Origin: Streptomyces sp. SID5785
Lineage (GTDB): Bacteria > Actinomycetota > Actinomycetes > Streptomycetales > Streptomycetaceae
Direction: 5' to 3'
NCBI RefSeq assembly: GCF_009870065.1
Contig: NZ_WWIA01000687.1
Span: 1-34,162 of the forward strand
Length of the DNA: 34,162 bases
The notes beneath the pieces were generated by a model, which worked only from the letters and a program-made list of their open reading frames with translations, had not been told where the DNA came from and searched no databases. Made by a program: the position numbers and the translations under genes. Position 1 is the first letter of the stretch; every line of letters starts with the position of its first letter. This document shows, one piece after another, positions 1 through 8,360 of the stretch.

Positions 1-827
1 CCCCGCCGGCCGCGGCTCCCGCTCCGGCTCCCGCGCCCGCGCCGGCCAAGGAGCCCGCGGCTCCGCAGAACCCGGCGTACGGCTACCCGCAGGCCCCGCA
101 ACAGCAGCAGCCGTCGCAGCCCCAGGCCCAGCCCGGATACGGCTACCCGCAGCAGGACCGGCCCGCCGCACCCGTCACCCCGGTCACGCCCGGCCCCGGC
201 GGCGGTTCGCCGTCCTGGGCGCAGCAGGTGCACCAACTGGCCGGTCCCGGGCCGGAGTCCGGCGCGGCCGACCCGGCGGCGCCCGTCACCCCGTTCAAGC
301 CGGTCGCGGAGGACCCCTTCCTGGCCGCGGCGCAGGCCGCCGCGGCCGTCCGCCCGGCCGGGCTCGGCAAGCGGCTCGTGGCCCGGCTCATCGACTCGGC
401 CGTCCTCGGCGCCGTCACCGCGGCCGCCGCCGTCCCGCTCGGCACCAAGGCGATCGACCACGTCGACGGCAAGATCGACGAGGCCAAGGCGTCCGGCCGG
501 CAGGTCACCGTCTGGCTGCTCGACGGCACGACCGGCACCTACCTGGCCGTCGTCCTCGCCGTCCTGCTCGTCGTCGGCGTCCTCTACGAGGCGCTGCCGA
601 CGGCCAAGTGGGGCCGCACCCTGGGCAAGAAGCTGATGGGCCTGAGCGTGCGGGACATCGAGGAGCACGCGGCGCCCGGCTTCGGCGCCGCGCTGCGCCG
701 CTGGCTCGTCTACAGCGTCCCGGGCCTCCTCGCCATCGGTGTCCTCGGCGTCCTGTGGGGTGCGTTCGACCGCCCGTGGCGTCAGTGCCTGCACGACAAG
801 GCGGCCCGCACCTTCGTCGCCGGATAG
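1..827 (+). CDS. RDD family membrane protein, 5' truncated by window
   Basis: The reading frame is open from base 3, so the true start lies upstream of the window. The visible N-terminal part is a low-complexity Ala/Pro/Gln stretch with Tyr-Gly-Tyr-Pro units, typical of cytosolic tails of Streptomyces RDD proteins. The C-terminal ~160 residues hold the RDD domain: an 'RLVARLIDSAVLG' first helix with the Arg and Asp that name the family, a second helix near 'LAVVLAVLLVVGVLYEAL', the 'GRTLGKKLMGLSV' loop, and a last helix before 'RQCLHDKAA'. The GTG at 228 is an internal codon. Function is unknown; RDD proteins have been proposed as transporters or membrane scaffolds. A second RDD gene follows 80 bases downstream, which suggests a tandem duplication. 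Confidence 0.88.
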   Translation, partial: PPAAAPAPAPAPAPAKEPAAPQNPAYGYPQAPQQQQPSQPQAQPGYGYPQQDRPAAPVTPVTPGPGGGSPSWAQQVHQLAGPGPESGAADPAAPVTPFKPVAEDPFLAAAQAAAAVRPAGLGKRLVARLIDSAVLGAVTAAAAVPLGTKAIDHVDGKIDEAKASGRQVTVWLLDGTTGTYLAVVLAVLLVVGVLYEALPTAKWGRTLGKKLMGLSVRDIEEHAAPGFGAALRRWLVYSVPGLLAIGVLGVLWGAFDRPWRQCLHDKAARTFVAG

Positions 828-907
828 CGGTTCTTCACCCGCCGGGCGGTCATCCGTCCGGCGGCCCGCCGGGTGCGGGGCGCCGCCGTTCGCGGTCGAC
901 TCGGGCC

Positions 908-1654
908 ATGAGCACCGAACCGCCGACCGACGGATCCGGCCAGCCGCCGGACGACGACCCGTTCCGCAAGCCGCCGCCGACGAACCCGGGCGGTGCCTCA
1001 CCGTACGACGCGCCCCAGAACCCGTACGGCACACCGCAGAACCCCTACGGCGGCGGTCAGCCCCCGCCCGGCGACGGGAACCAGCCTCCGTACGGCGGCG
1101 GTACTCCTCCTCCGTACGGCGGCGGTACGCCCCCGCCCTACGGCAACGACCCCTACGGCAACGACCCGTACGGCGGCGGCCACGGAGCCGGCGACCCGCT
1201 CGCCGGGATGCCGCCGCTCGCCGACAACGGCCGGCGTTTCCTGGCCCGCCTCATCGACCTGATCCTCGTCGGGATCGTGTCGGGGCTGCTGGCCTGGCTC
1301 TTCGGCTTCGCCGACTACTCGGTGGACGCCGACAAGATCGAGTACGGCAAGCAGTTCGGTTCGGGCGTGATCGGGGCCGTCCTCTACATCGGCTACGACA
1401 CGATCCTGCAGTCACGCACCGGGCAGACGCTCGGCAAGCGGCTGATGAAGCTGCGCGTCGCCAACCTCGACAACGGGGCGACACCCAGCGTGCAGACCAA
1501 CCTGGTGCGCGCGGCCGTGCTGTGGCTGCCCACCATGTTCTGCTGCGCCTGCATCTGGCTGATCATCTCCGGCGGCTGGAGCCTCTTCGACAAGCCCTAC
1601 CGGCAGGGCCTGCACGACAAGGCGGCGAAGACCGTGGTGGTCAGCACCGGCTGA
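908..1654 (+). CDS. RDD family membrane protein (second copy)
   Basis: The product is 248 residues from the ATG at 908. The first ~95 residues are rich in Pro, Gly, Tyr and Asn (repeated PYGGG and PYGND units) and likely stay in the cytosol. The RDD domain follows: 'RRFLARLIDLILVGIVSGLLAWLFG', a second helix around 'IGAVLYIGYDTIL', the conserved 'GQTLGKRLMKLRV' loop, and a last helix with 'MFCCACIWLIISGG' before 'YRQGLHDKAAKT'. The closing LHDKAA motif is shared with the upstream gene. An in-frame extension back to 608 would overlap the first RDD gene and reads as arginine-rich noise, so the start at 908 is preferred. The exact role is unknown. Confidence 0.85.
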   Translation: MSTEPPTDGSGQPPDDDPFRKPPPTNPGGASPYDAPQNPYGTPQNPYGGGQPPPGDGNQPPYGGGTPPPYGGGTPPPYGNDPYGNDPYGGGHGAGDPLAGMPPLADNGRRFLARLIDLILVGIVSGLLAWLFGFADYSVDADKIEYGKQFGSGVIGAVLYIGYDTILQSRTGQTLGKRLMKLRVANLDNGATPSVQTNLVRAAVLWLPTMFCCACIWLIISGGWSLFDKPYRQGLHDKAAKTVVVSTG

Positions 1655-1673
1655 GCGGCGTACGGGCGAACGA

Positions 1674-1706
1674 ACCGGCGGGTCCGTGTCTCACGGGCCC
1701 GCCGGT
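1674..1706. terminator. Bidirectional terminator between convergent genes
   Basis: A 15-bp stem with a 3-base loop (arm ACCGGCGGGTCCGTG, one G-T pair) sits just after the second RDD gene. It overlaps the last codons of the convergent minus-strand gene, so it can end transcripts from both sides. Confidence 0.75.
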
Positions 1707-2002
1707 CCGTGCGCGGGCTCGCGCACGCTCTCGGAGGCGCCGGACACGGCGGGGGAGGACAGGGTGGAGGCGAGGCGCTGGGCCGGGACCTGCCCGGTGC
1801 GGGCCGTCTCCGGGCGGGCCGGCGGGTCCGCCTTGGGCCGGGGGACCGACAGCGCCACGAACACACCCAGGATGAGCGCCGACACCGCGATGACCCCGAC
1901 GCCGGGGCCCGCGCTGGTGCGTGACAGCAGCAGCATGGCGATGGTGGAGCAGATGACGGTGGCCGAACCGTAGGCGAGCTGTGCGACAGTCGGGCGAGGC
2001 AT
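1691..2002 (-). CDS. Small two-helix membrane protein, unknown function
   Basis: The product is 103 residues from the ATG at 2002, with a GAGG-like ribosome binding site about 10 bases upstream. An in-frame ATG at 2113 would add a soluble arginine-rich stretch with no sign of coding constraint. The protein starts MPRPTVAQLAYGS. Two hydrophobic helices lie near residues 8-26 and 33-52. The last ~50 residues are a polar Pro/Ala/Ser/Glu tail. No known catalytic motif is visible. The gene converges on the RDD pair and points away from the protease gene, with a 360-base region between the two start codons. Confidence 0.6.
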   Translation of the reverse strand: MPRPTVAQLAYGSATVICSTIAMLLLSRTSAGPGVGVIAVSALILGVFVALSVPRPKADPPARPETARTGQVPAQRLASTLSSPAVSGASESVREPAHGPAGP

Positions 2003-2365
2003 GGCGTTGTCCGTCCTCGTGACATCGGGGGTGCGGGACGGGCCGGCGGTCGTCCTGCACCGTCGGTCCGACTCTATTCCGCACTGTGCCCGAGCGGAAC
2101 GCCCGGTAAGCATGACCTAACCCACAGTGCCGGTGCACAGGGGGCGCACGGAGTCATGGCGTCCGCCAAGTGGACGGCCGGGAGCGCCCGTTGGCAGGCC
2201 CGGGTCGGGGCTGGGAATCTACGGGCTTGTCCGGATTCCGGAGCGCCGCCCCTGCATAGTGCAACGGAAACGTCACAGTCAAGGTCTGTTATTTCTCCTC
2301 TACCTCCGGTCAAATGGCGTCACTTGTGACACGTGGCGGAAGCCACGGAGGAGGGGACCACTCAA
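2003..2365. other. Divergent intergenic region upstream of M6 protease
   Basis: This 363-base stretch separates the small membrane protein from the secreted protease. It has an AT-richer patch at 2281-2300 (CTGTTATTTCTCC) and a palindrome at 2319-2330, listed separately. I see no convincing paired -35/-10 boxes and no small gene. Confidence 0.5.
2319..2330. promoter_or_regulatory. GTCAC-N2-GTGAC palindrome upstream of M6 protease
   Basis: GTCACTTGTGAC is an inverted repeat 35 bases before the protease start codon and about 16 bases before its GGAGGAGGGG ribosome binding site. It is a plausible operator in the 5' leader or promoter of the gene. Related GTCAC/GTGAC palindromes occur at 7264 and 8361. 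The regulator is unknown. Confidence 0.4.
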
Positions 2366-4756
2366 GTGACCACCAAGAGACGGGCGTTGAGATCCGCCGC
2401 CGTGCTCGTGACCCTGGCCGCCACCGCGGCCGCCGGGTCGATAGCGGCGACGACCGCCCAGGCCGACACCCCGGCCGCCACGAGCACGACCTCCGGTAAG
2501 ACGTACGGGGGCAAGGGCCACGTCATGGACGGCCCGTTCAGCAAGCAGATGGAGCAGCAGCGCCAGACCGCGCTGCAGAGCGTGCTCCAGGGCAAGAAGA
2601 AGGTCCAGGAGCGGCACGGCTCCAAGGTCGTCGACCTCGGTAAGGGCAAGTATGTCGAGCTGGGCCGCGAGCGCACGGACAAGATCTTCACGATCCTGAC
2701 CGAGTTCGGCGACAAGGTCGACAACACCACGCTGGTGGACCGCGCCGACGACGACACCGACGAGCTGAAGCCGAAGTACGGCGGCACGCCGGGCCCGCTG
2801 CACAACCAGATCGCCGAGCCGGACCGCGCCACGGACAACAGCACGGCCTGGCAGAAGGACTACAACTCCCAGCACTTCAAGGACCTGTACTTCGGTACGG
2901 GCAAGGGCGTCGACTCCCTCAAGACGTACTACGAGAAGACGTCCTCGGGCCGCTACTCGGTCGACGGCGAGGTCTCCGACTGGGTGAAGGTGCCCTGGAA
3001 CGAGGCCCGGTACGGCTCCAACTACTGCGGCGCCGACAACTGCCCGAACGTCGAGGACCTGGTGCGCGACGGCGTCACCGCGTGGGTCGAGCAGCAGAAG
3101 GCGGCCGGCAAGTCCGACGCCGACATCAAGGCCGACCTCGCGCAGTACGACCAGTGGGACCGCACGGACCACGACAACGACGGCAACTTCAACGAGCCCG
3201 ACGGCTACATCGACCACTTCCAGATCGTCCACGCGGGCGAGGACGGGTCGGCCGGCGGCGGCGCGCAGGGCGGCGACTCCCTGTGGGCGCACCGCGGTTA
3301 CGCCTACAGCCGCGACGACGGCGACACGGGCCCCGACGGCTTCAAGGCCGGCGGCACCCCGGTCGGCGACACCGGCATCTGGGTCGGCGACTACACGATG
3401 CAGCCGGAGAACGGCGGCCTCGGCGTCTTCGCCCACGAGTACGCGCACGACCTGGGCCTGCCCGACCTGTACGACACCTCGTACGCGGGCGAGAACTCGG
3501 TCGGCTTCTGGTCGCTCATGTCGGCGGGCTCCTGGCTCGGCACCGGCAAGAACGAGATCGGCGACATGCCGGGCGACATGACCGCCTGGGACAAGCTGCA
3601 GCTGGGCTGGCTCAACTACGACAAGGCGAAGGCGGCGACGAAGTCGACGCACAAGCTGGGCGTGGCCGAGTACAACACCAAGCTCAAGCAGGCGCTCGTC
3701 GTCGAGCTGCCGAAGAAGAACGTCACCACGGACATCGTGAAGCCCGCCGGCGGCTCGAAGCAGTGGTGGTCGGACTACGGCGACGACCTCGACAACACCC
3801 TCTCGCGCACGGTCGACCTGACCGGCAAGGCGAAGGCCTCGCTGGAACTCGACGGCTGGTGGAACATCGAGAAGGACTACGACTACCTGTACACGCAGGT
3901 CTCCACCGACGGCGGTGCGAGCTGGAAGTCGGTCGACGGCACGGCCGACGGCGTCACCATCCCGCGCGACGGCGGCGACAAGCCCGCCCTGACCGGCGAC
4001 TCCACGAAGTTCCAGCACCTGGTCTTCCCGCTCGACGCGTACGCGGGCCAGAAGATCGACATCCGCTTCCGCTACAAGACCGACGGCGGCGCGGGCGGCA
4101 TGGGCTTCACCGCCGACAACCTCTCGGTGCAGGCGGACGGTTCGGCCCTGTTCACCGACGACGCCGAGGGTGACGACAACGGCTGGACCGCGCGCGGCTT
4201 CTCCCGCGTCGGCGCCTCCATCAGCGGTGACTTCCCGCAGTTCTACATCGCCGAGAACCGTCAGCACGTGTCGTACGACAAGACCCTCAAGGTCGGCCCG
4301 TACAACTTCGGCTGGCGCGACGGCGGTGCGAAGGACAACTGGGTCGAGCACTACCAGTACCGTCCGGGCCTGATGATCTGGCAGTGGGACACCTCGCAGC
4401 GCAACAACAACGTCGGCCAGCACCCGGGCAAGGGTCTGATCCTGCCGGTCGACGCGCACGCGAAGCCGCTGAAGTGGTCGGACGGCAAGCTGATCACCAA
4501 CAAGATCACGCCGTACGACGCCGCCTTCGGCTGGTACCCGGTGCCGGGCATGAAGCTGCACAAGCTCGGCGTCGAGACCCGGATCCCGGCCCAGCTGGGC
4601 AACCCGGTCTTCGACGACCACAAGGGCACCTACTGGTACGCGGAGAACCCGACGGGCAGTGTCCAGACAACTGACACCAACACCCGCATCACCGTCGTCC
4701 AGCAGCCGCTCAGCGGCTCCTCGATCACGGTGAAGGTCGGTCCCTCGACCAAGTAG
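2366..4756 (+). CDS. Secreted M6 family (immune inhibitor A-like) metalloprotease
   Basis: The product is 796 residues from a GTG start at 2366, chosen because GGAGGAGGGG lies 9 bases upstream and a Sec signal peptide begins there (KRR followed by a hydrophobic run, likely cut after Ala-Gln-Ala at residue 33). The zinc site is HEYAHDLGLPD at residues 357-367, the extended HExxHxxGxxD motif of M6 peptidases, with Glu358 as general base. A downstream 'SAGSW' stretch fits the Met-turn region of this family. The N-terminal part (about 34-160) resembles a propeptide. The C-terminal half is beta-rich with many Trp and Gly, as in immune inhibitor A. Length agrees with the family (about 760-800). It is expected to be exported and to degrade extracellular protein. 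A hairpin terminator follows. Confidence 0.92.
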   Translation: MTTKRRALRSAAVLVTLAATAAAGSIAATTAQADTPAATSTTSGKTYGGKGHVMDGPFSKQMEQQRQTALQSVLQGKKKVQERHGSKVVDLGKGKYVELGRERTDKIFTILTEFGDKVDNTTLVDRADDDTDELKPKYGGTPGPLHNQIAEPDRATDNSTAWQKDYNSQHFKDLYFGTGKGVDSLKTYYEKTSSGRYSVDGEVSDWVKVPWNEARYGSNYCGADNCPNVEDLVRDGVTAWVEQQKAAGKSDADIKADLAQYDQWDRTDHDNDGNFNEPDGYIDHFQIVHAGEDGSAGGGAQGGDSLWAHRGYAYSRDDGDTGPDGFKAGGTPVGDTGIWVGDYTMQPENGGLGVFAHEYAHDLGLPDLYDTSYAGENSVGFWSLMSAGSWLGTGKNEIGDMPGDMTAWDKLQLGWLNYDKAKAATKSTHKLGVAEYNTKLKQALVVELPKKNVTTDIVKPAGGSKQWWSDYGDDLDNTLSRTVDLTGKAKASLELDGWWNIEKDYDYLYTQVSTDGGASWKSVDGTADGVTIPRDGGDKPALTGDSTKFQHLVFPLDAYAGQKIDIRFRYKTDGGAGGMGFTADNLSVQADGSALFTDDAEGDDNGWTARGFSRVGASISGDFPQFYIAENRQHVSYDKTLKVGPYNFGWRDGGAKDNWVEHYQYRPGLMIWQWDTSQRNNNVGQHPGKGLILPVDAHAKPLKWSDGKLITNKITPYDAAFGWYPVPGMKLHKLGVETRIPAQLGNPVFDDHKGTYWYAENPTGSVQTTDTNTRITVVQQPLSGSSITVKVGPSTK

Positions 4757-4782
4757 TCGAGAAAACCGCAGGTCAAAGACGT

Positions 4783-4827
4783 ATCGGCCGTGACCGCGCT
4801 GGCTGGGGCTAGCGGGTCGCGGCCGAT
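4783..4827 (+). terminator. Terminator after the M6 protease
   Basis: ATCGGCCG pairs with CGGCCGAT, and the stem continues inward through GACC/GGTC and CGCTGGC/GCTAGCG with one bulge and wobbles. It starts 26 bases after the protease stop codon. Confidence 0.7.
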
Positions 4828-4889
4828 CGTGTTTAGGTGCGTCCTGTGGGTTTCTTATTGACACTACGTCTCACGGGGGTGTGACCGTC

Positions 4890-5195
4890 ATGTCCGCAGG
4901 AGGGTTCTGCAAGCTGCCGGGCGGCAGTGTGGTGGTGGCGCTGACCGTGCCGGCACCGCGTCCCGCCGAGGGCGCCGTCCGGGTCCTGGTGCACGCCGCC
5001 AACCGGGCCCGTGCCCTGACCCGCCTGCGCAATCTGGGCCTGCGCGCGGTCTACCTCCGCGGCAACACGGCGCCGCCGACCCCGGACGAGATCACGGCGG
5101 TTCTGCACCACCCCGACGGCCTCGTCTGGCGCGAGGCCCCCGGCGACCTGTGGCACCCGATACGGGCCCTGATCAGACCGGCCGTGCGCTACTAG
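4890..5195 (+). CDS. Conserved hypothetical protein, 101 residues
   Basis: The ATG at 4890 is preferred because a GGGGG ribosome binding site lies 10 bases before it. The GTG at 4881 is only one base from that site. The product is small and soluble with no membrane segment. It starts MSAGGFCKLPGGSVVVALTV and contains 'ANRARALTRLRNLGLRAVYLRGNTAPPTPDEI', which looks like an alternating helix/strand fold. It ends with 'DLWHPIRALIRPAVRY'. I do not recognise the family. It converges on pncA. Confidence 0.6.
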   Translation: MSAGGFCKLPGGSVVVALTVPAPRPAEGAVRVLVHAANRARALTRLRNLGLRAVYLRGNTAPPTPDEITAVLHHPDGLVWREAPGDLWHPIRALIRPAVRY

Positions 5196-5197
5196 GA

Positions 5198-5221
5198 CCT
5201 CTGCGCGGGCCTCTGCGCGGG
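5198..5221. repeat. Two perfect 12-base tandem units at the gene junction
   Basis: CCTCTGCGCGGG occurs twice back to back, followed by CCTTTTGG, in the 39-base space between the convergent genes at 4890 and 5235. It may replace a terminator hairpin or be replication slippage. Confidence 0.6.
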
Positions 5222-5234
5222 CCTTTTGGTGGGC

Positions 5235-5825
5235 CTACGCGACGACCGGCTTACCGGTCAGCTCGACGCCCGCCGACCGCAGCTCCTCCAGCGCCGCCTC
5301 GGTCGTCCCGGCGGCGACCCCCGCGGTCAGGTCGAGCAGCACCTGCGTGCGGAACCCCTCGCGGGCCGCGTCGAGCGCGGTGGCCCGCACACAGTGGTCC
5401 GTCGCGATGCCGACCACGTCGACCTCGGTGATCTCGTGCGCCCGCAGCCAGTCGGCCAGCGACGACCCGTTCTCGTCCGCGCCCTCGAAGCCGCTGTACG
5501 CGGCGGAGTGCGCGCCCTTGTCGAAGACGGCGTCGATCGCGCCGGAGGCGACCGCGGGCGCGAAGTTCGGGTGGAAGCCGACGCCCTCGGTGCCCGCCAC
5601 GCAGTGCGGCGGCCAGGAGTGCACGTAGTCCGGGGCGGCGGCGAAGTGGTCGCCCGGGTCGATGTGGTGGTCGCGGGTCGCGACCACGTGCTGGTACCCC
5701 CCGCCGCCGGCCTGCCCGATCAGGTCGGTGATGGCGGCAGCGACATCGGCACCCCCCGCCACCGCGAGGCTGCCGCCCTCGCAGAAGTCGTTCTGCACGT
5801 CTACGACGATCAAGGCGCGGCGCAT
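5235..5825 (-). CDS. pncA: Nicotinamidase
   Basis: This 196-residue isochorismatase-fold protein hydrolyses nicotinamide to nicotinate and ammonia in NAD salvage. The catalytic triad is visible: Asp9 in 'VVDVQNDF', Lys103 in 'VFDKGAH' and Cys145 in 'IATDHCVRATALDA'. Metal ligands match Asp52, His54, His60 and His74 ('TRDHHIDPGDHF' and 'WPPHCVAGT'). The 'GIATDHCV' block also carries the cis-peptide region of the family. Length matches other PncA proteins. A ribosome binding site AAGGA precedes the ATG. The next enzyme of the pathway, pncB, lies 85 bases upstream on the same strand, but a hairpin and a separate -10 box between them suggest pncA can be transcribed alone. Confidence 0.95.
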   Translation of the reverse strand: MRRALIVVDVQNDFCEGGSLAVAGGADVAAAITDLIGQAGGGGYQHVVATRDHHIDPGDHFAAAPDYVHSWPPHCVAGTEGVGFHPNFAPAVASGAIDAVFDKGAHSAAYSGFEGADENGSSLADWLRAHEITEVDVVGIATDHCVRATALDAAREGFRTQVLLDLTAGVAAGTTEAALEELRSAGVELTGKPVVA

Positions 5826-5854
5826 GGTCGGTGTCCTTCGGCTGGGAGACTACG

Positions 5855-5860
5855 AGCGTA
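5855..5860 (-). promoter_or_regulatory. Candidate -10 box of pncA
   Basis: On the minus strand this reads TACGCT, a TAnnnT -10 hexamer, about 30 bases before the pncA start and just downstream of the hairpin that follows pncB. No clear -35 box is seen. Confidence 0.45.
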
Positions 5861-5879
5861 GAAGCTGGGCGTGCGGAGC

Positions 5880-5904
5880 GGGAGAGGGCGTGCCGCCCTC
5901 TCCC
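5880..5904 (-). terminator. Hairpin between pncB and pncA
   Basis: GGGAGAGGGCG and CGCCCTCTCCC form a perfect 11-bp stem with a 3-base loop, 6 bases after the pncB stop codon and before pncA. It likely ends or attenuates pncB transcripts. Confidence 0.7.
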
Positions 5905-5910
5905 TGGCGG

Positions 5911-7239
5911 TCAGGCGTACTCGGTGGGGATGACGGCCTCGCCCTTGGAGAGCTGGGTCGCCGACAGCGGCAGCCCGTCGCGGGCCGCGATGTGCCGCTC
6001 GCGCACGGTGTCCAGGGGCTCGCGGGCGAGCACCTCGCCGCCGCGGACCAGCTCGACGAGCAGCTGACGGTCCTCGAGCTCGGCGGGGACGGCGCCCAGG
6101 CCCACGACCTCGGCCTCGGCGACCCCGTCGGCGTCGAGCCGGCGCGCGGCCCACTTGCGGCCGCCGACGGAGGCCTTGCCGCCGACCGACTTCTTCGCGA
6201 CCGGCACCAGAGGCGCCTTCGGGTCGGCGGACTCGGCGCGGGCGACCAGCTTGTAGACCATGGAGCAGGTCGGGTGCCCCGAGCCGGTGACGAGCTGGGT
6301 GCCGACCCCGTAGGCGTCCACGGGCGCGGCGGCGAGCGAGGCGATGGCGTACTCGTCGAGGTCGGAGGTGACGACGATCTTGGTGTCCTTGGCGCCGAGG
6401 TCGTCGAGCTGCTGGCGCACCCGGTGGGCGACGAGCAGCAGGTCGCCGGAGTCGATCCGGACGGCCCCGAGCTTCGGCCCGGCGATCTCCACGGCGGTGC
6501 GGACGGCCTCCTGCACGTCGTAGGTGTCGACGAGCAGAGTCGTTCCTTCGCCGAGCGTGTCGACCTGGGCGCGGAACGCGTCGCGCTCGGAGTCGTGCAG
6601 CAGGGTGAAGGCGTGTGCGGACGTGCCGACCGTCGGGATCCCGTAGCGGAACCCGGCGGCCAGGTCCGAGGTGGTCGCGAAGCCGCCCACGTACGCGGCG
6701 CGGGACGCGGCGACCGCGGCCAGCTCGTGGGTGCGCCGGGCGCCCATCTCGATCAGCGGCCGCTCGCCCGCGGCCGAGGCCATGCGGGAGGCGGCGGCGG
6801 CGATCGCCGAGTCGTGGTTGAGGATCGAGAGGATCACCGTCTCCAGGAGCACGCACTCGGCGAAGGAGCCCTCGACGCGCAGCACGGGGGAGCCGGGGAA
6901 GTAGACCTCGCCCTCGGGGTAGCCCCAGATGTCGCCGGAGAAACGGTAGTCCGCGAGCCACTGGAGGGTCGGCTCGTCGACGATGCCGGCCTCGCGCAGG
7001 AAGCCCAGCTCGCCGGCGCCGAACCGGAAGTTCTCGACGGCGTCCAGGACGCGCCCGGTGCCCGCGACGACGCCGTAGCGGCGGCCCTCGGGAAGGCGCC
7101 GGGTGAAGACCTCGAAGACCGAGTGCCGGTCGGCGGTGCCCGCTCGGAGGGCGGCCTGCAGCATCGTCAGCTCGTAGTGGTCGGTGAAGAGCGCTGTCGA
7201 CGGAACGTCCACCGGCAGGCCAAGGTCCGCTGTGTTCAT
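5911..7239 (-). CDS. pncB: Nicotinate phosphoribosyltransferase
   Basis: The product is 442 residues from the ATG at 7239. It joins nicotinate to PRPP with ATP to give nicotinate mononucleotide, the step after PncA. Family blocks visible are 'TALFTDHYELTMLQAALRAG' at the N-terminus, 'YRFSGDIWGYPEGEVYFPGSPVLRVEG', 'EMGARRTHELAAVAASRAAY', 'LVDTYDVQEAVRTAVE', 'IDSGDLLLVAHRVR' and 'IVVTSDLDEYAIASLA'. The frame stays open upstream to 7458, but that part overlaps clpS in antisense and lacks family similarity. Start regions of pncB and clpS face away from each other and share a 109-base intergenic space with a palindrome at 7264-7276. PncA and PncB together recycle nicotinamide. Confidence 0.95.
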   Translation of the reverse strand: MNTADLGLPVDVPSTALFTDHYELTMLQAALRAGTADRHSVFEVFTRRLPEGRRYGVVAGTGRVLDAVENFRFGAGELGFLREAGIVDEPTLQWLADYRFSGDIWGYPEGEVYFPGSPVLRVEGSFAECVLLETVILSILNHDSAIAAAASRMASAAGERPLIEMGARRTHELAAVAASRAAYVGGFATTSDLAAGFRYGIPTVGTSAHAFTLLHDSERDAFRAQVDTLGEGTTLLVDTYDVQEAVRTAVEIAGPKLGAVRIDSGDLLLVAHRVRQQLDDLGAKDTKIVVTSDLDEYAIASLAAAPVDAYGVGTQLVTGSGHPTCSMVYKLVARAESADPKAPLVPVAKKSVGGKASVGGRKWAARRLDADGVAEAEVVGLGAVPAELEDRQLLVELVRGGEVLAREPLDTVRERHIAARDGLPLSATQLSKGEAVIPTEYA

Positions 7240-7263
7240 GTGAGGGATGCTACCCCCAATTAG

Positions 7264-7276
7264 CGTCACTGTGACG
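7264..7276. promoter_or_regulatory. CGTCAC-T-GTGACG palindrome in pncB/clpS divergent promoter
   Basis: CGTCACTGTGACG has 6-base arms around one base and lies 25 bases upstream of the pncB ATG, between two divergent genes. The position is right for an operator of pncB. The core is the same as the palindrome at 8361-8375. The binding protein is not known from the sequence. Confidence 0.45.
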
Positions 7277-7348
7277 ATTTCTGTGCGGCATGTGGGCGAG
7301 CCCACGCCGAGCGGGCCGTTTGTGCGGTTGCCCCCTCCTGGTGGCAGC

Positions 7349-7666
7349 ATGGGCCGTGTGACGGCTCCCGCACCCCTTGAGATCGAAAAGCCCGAGACGA
7401 CGGAGGACCTCTCCGTGGTCCCCGAGCCGGACGTCCCCTGGATCACCCTCGTGCACAACGACCCGGTGAATCTGATGAGTTACGTGACGTACGTGTTCCA
7501 GACCTACTTCGGGTACTCCAAGGACAAGGCCACCAAACTGATGATGGACGTCCATCACAAGGGCCGGGCCGTGGTCTCCTCCGGCACGCGCGAGGAGATG
7601 GAGCGGGACGTCCAGGCCATGCACGGATACGGCCTGTGGGCCACGCTGCAACAGGATCGGAAGTAA
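7349..7666 (+). CDS. clpS: ATP-dependent Clp protease adaptor ClpS
   Basis: The product is 105 residues from ATG 7349; a GTG at 7358 is the alternative start. ClpS binds N-degron substrates and passes them to the ClpC/ClpA ATPase of the Clp protease. The core has '[53 protein letters not shown]', with the substrate-pocket Asn-Asp ('HNDPVN') and the conserved His block ('MDVHHKG'). The N-terminal 30 residues are acidic and likely disordered, as in actinobacterial ClpS. The DUF2017 gene starts 10 bases after the stop, so the two are almost surely co-transcribed. Confidence 0.95.
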   Translation: MGRVTAPAPLEIEKPETTEDLSVVPEPDVPWITLVHNDPVNLMSYVTYVFQTYFGYSKDKATKLMMDVHHKGRAVVSSGTREEMERDVQAMHGYGLWATLQQDRK

Positions 7667-7676
7667 CGCCCTCCTC

Positions 7677-8276
7677 ATGCCCGGACACTTCGAACCGATC
7701 CCCGGCGGCGGTGCGGCCGTCGCCCTCGACGACGTCGAGATCTCCATCATCCGCTCGCTCGCCGTGCAGCTCCTGGAGCTCATCGGGCCCGGCCCCGGCG
7801 GCGACGTCCCGGACGACCCGCTCGCCGAGCTGTTCGCCGAGGGCCCCAGCGAGCCGCCCACCGACGCGGTGCTGCGCCGGCTGCTGCCCGACGCGTACGG
7901 CGGCCCCGGCACCTCCGCCCAGGAGGACGCCGACGAACTGCGCGCGCACTCCTCGGAGTTCCGCCGCTTCACCGAGAACGATCTGCGGGCCGGCAAGCGC
8001 GAGGACGCCCTCGCCGTGATCCGCTCGCTGGACGCGCTCAGCCCGGCCGGTGACGGGGGAGCCGTGCTGAAGCTCGCGCCCGACGAGTCCGTGCGCTGGA
8101 TGCGCGCGCTGAACGACCTGCGGCTCGCGATCGGCACCCGGCTCGAGATCACCGACGAGGAGGACACGGACCTCCTCTACCGGCTGCCGGACGAGGACGC
8201 CCGTAAACCCATGGTGATGGCGTACCTGTGGCTGGGCGGTCTGCAGGAGACGCTGGTCGAAACCCTTATGCCCTGA
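7677..8276 (+). CDS. DUF2017 domain protein, ClpS-linked
   Basis: The product is 199 residues from the ATG at 7677, 10 bases after clpS. It is soluble and acidic, with 'FEPIPGGGAAVALDDVEISIIRSLAVQLLELI' at the start and a helical C-terminus 'SVRWMRALNDLRLAIGTRLEIT' ending in 'MVMAYLWLGGLQETLVETLM'. This matches what I recall of the actinobacterial DUF2017 family, which sits next to clpS. The conserved pairing suggests a role in N-degron proteolysis or ClpS control, but this is inferred from context only. No catalytic motif is visible. Confidence 0.85.
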   Translation: MPGHFEPIPGGGAAVALDDVEISIIRSLAVQLLELIGPGPGGDVPDDPLAELFAEGPSEPPTDAVLRRLLPDAYGGPGTSAQEDADELRAHSSEFRRFTENDLRAGKREDALAVIRSLDALSPAGDGGAVLKLAPDESVRWMRALNDLRLAIGTRLEITDEEDTDLLYRLPDEDARKPMVMAYLWLGGLQETLVETLMP

Positions 8277-8360
8277 CGTATCGGGACAAGGCGGGGCGCA
8301 CCTGCGGGTGAGCGATGGAAGCGCGTTCACTCAGCGGACGCTCAAATCCGGATAACGATC

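Noticed and set aside
608-907. N-terminal extension of the second RDD gene
   Set aside because: It overlaps the first RDD gene and reads as Arg/Pro-rich noise; the ATG at 908 gives a normal protein.
2300-4864. An 854-codon open frame on the minus strand opposite the M6 protease
   Set aside because: It is the shadow of GC-biased codons of the protease. Its product is Val/Arg/Ala-rich with no domain, while the plus strand has a signal peptide and zinc motif.
5662-7263. A 533-codon plus-strand frame over pncB
   Set aside because: It is antisense to clear PncB family blocks and has no recognisable domain.
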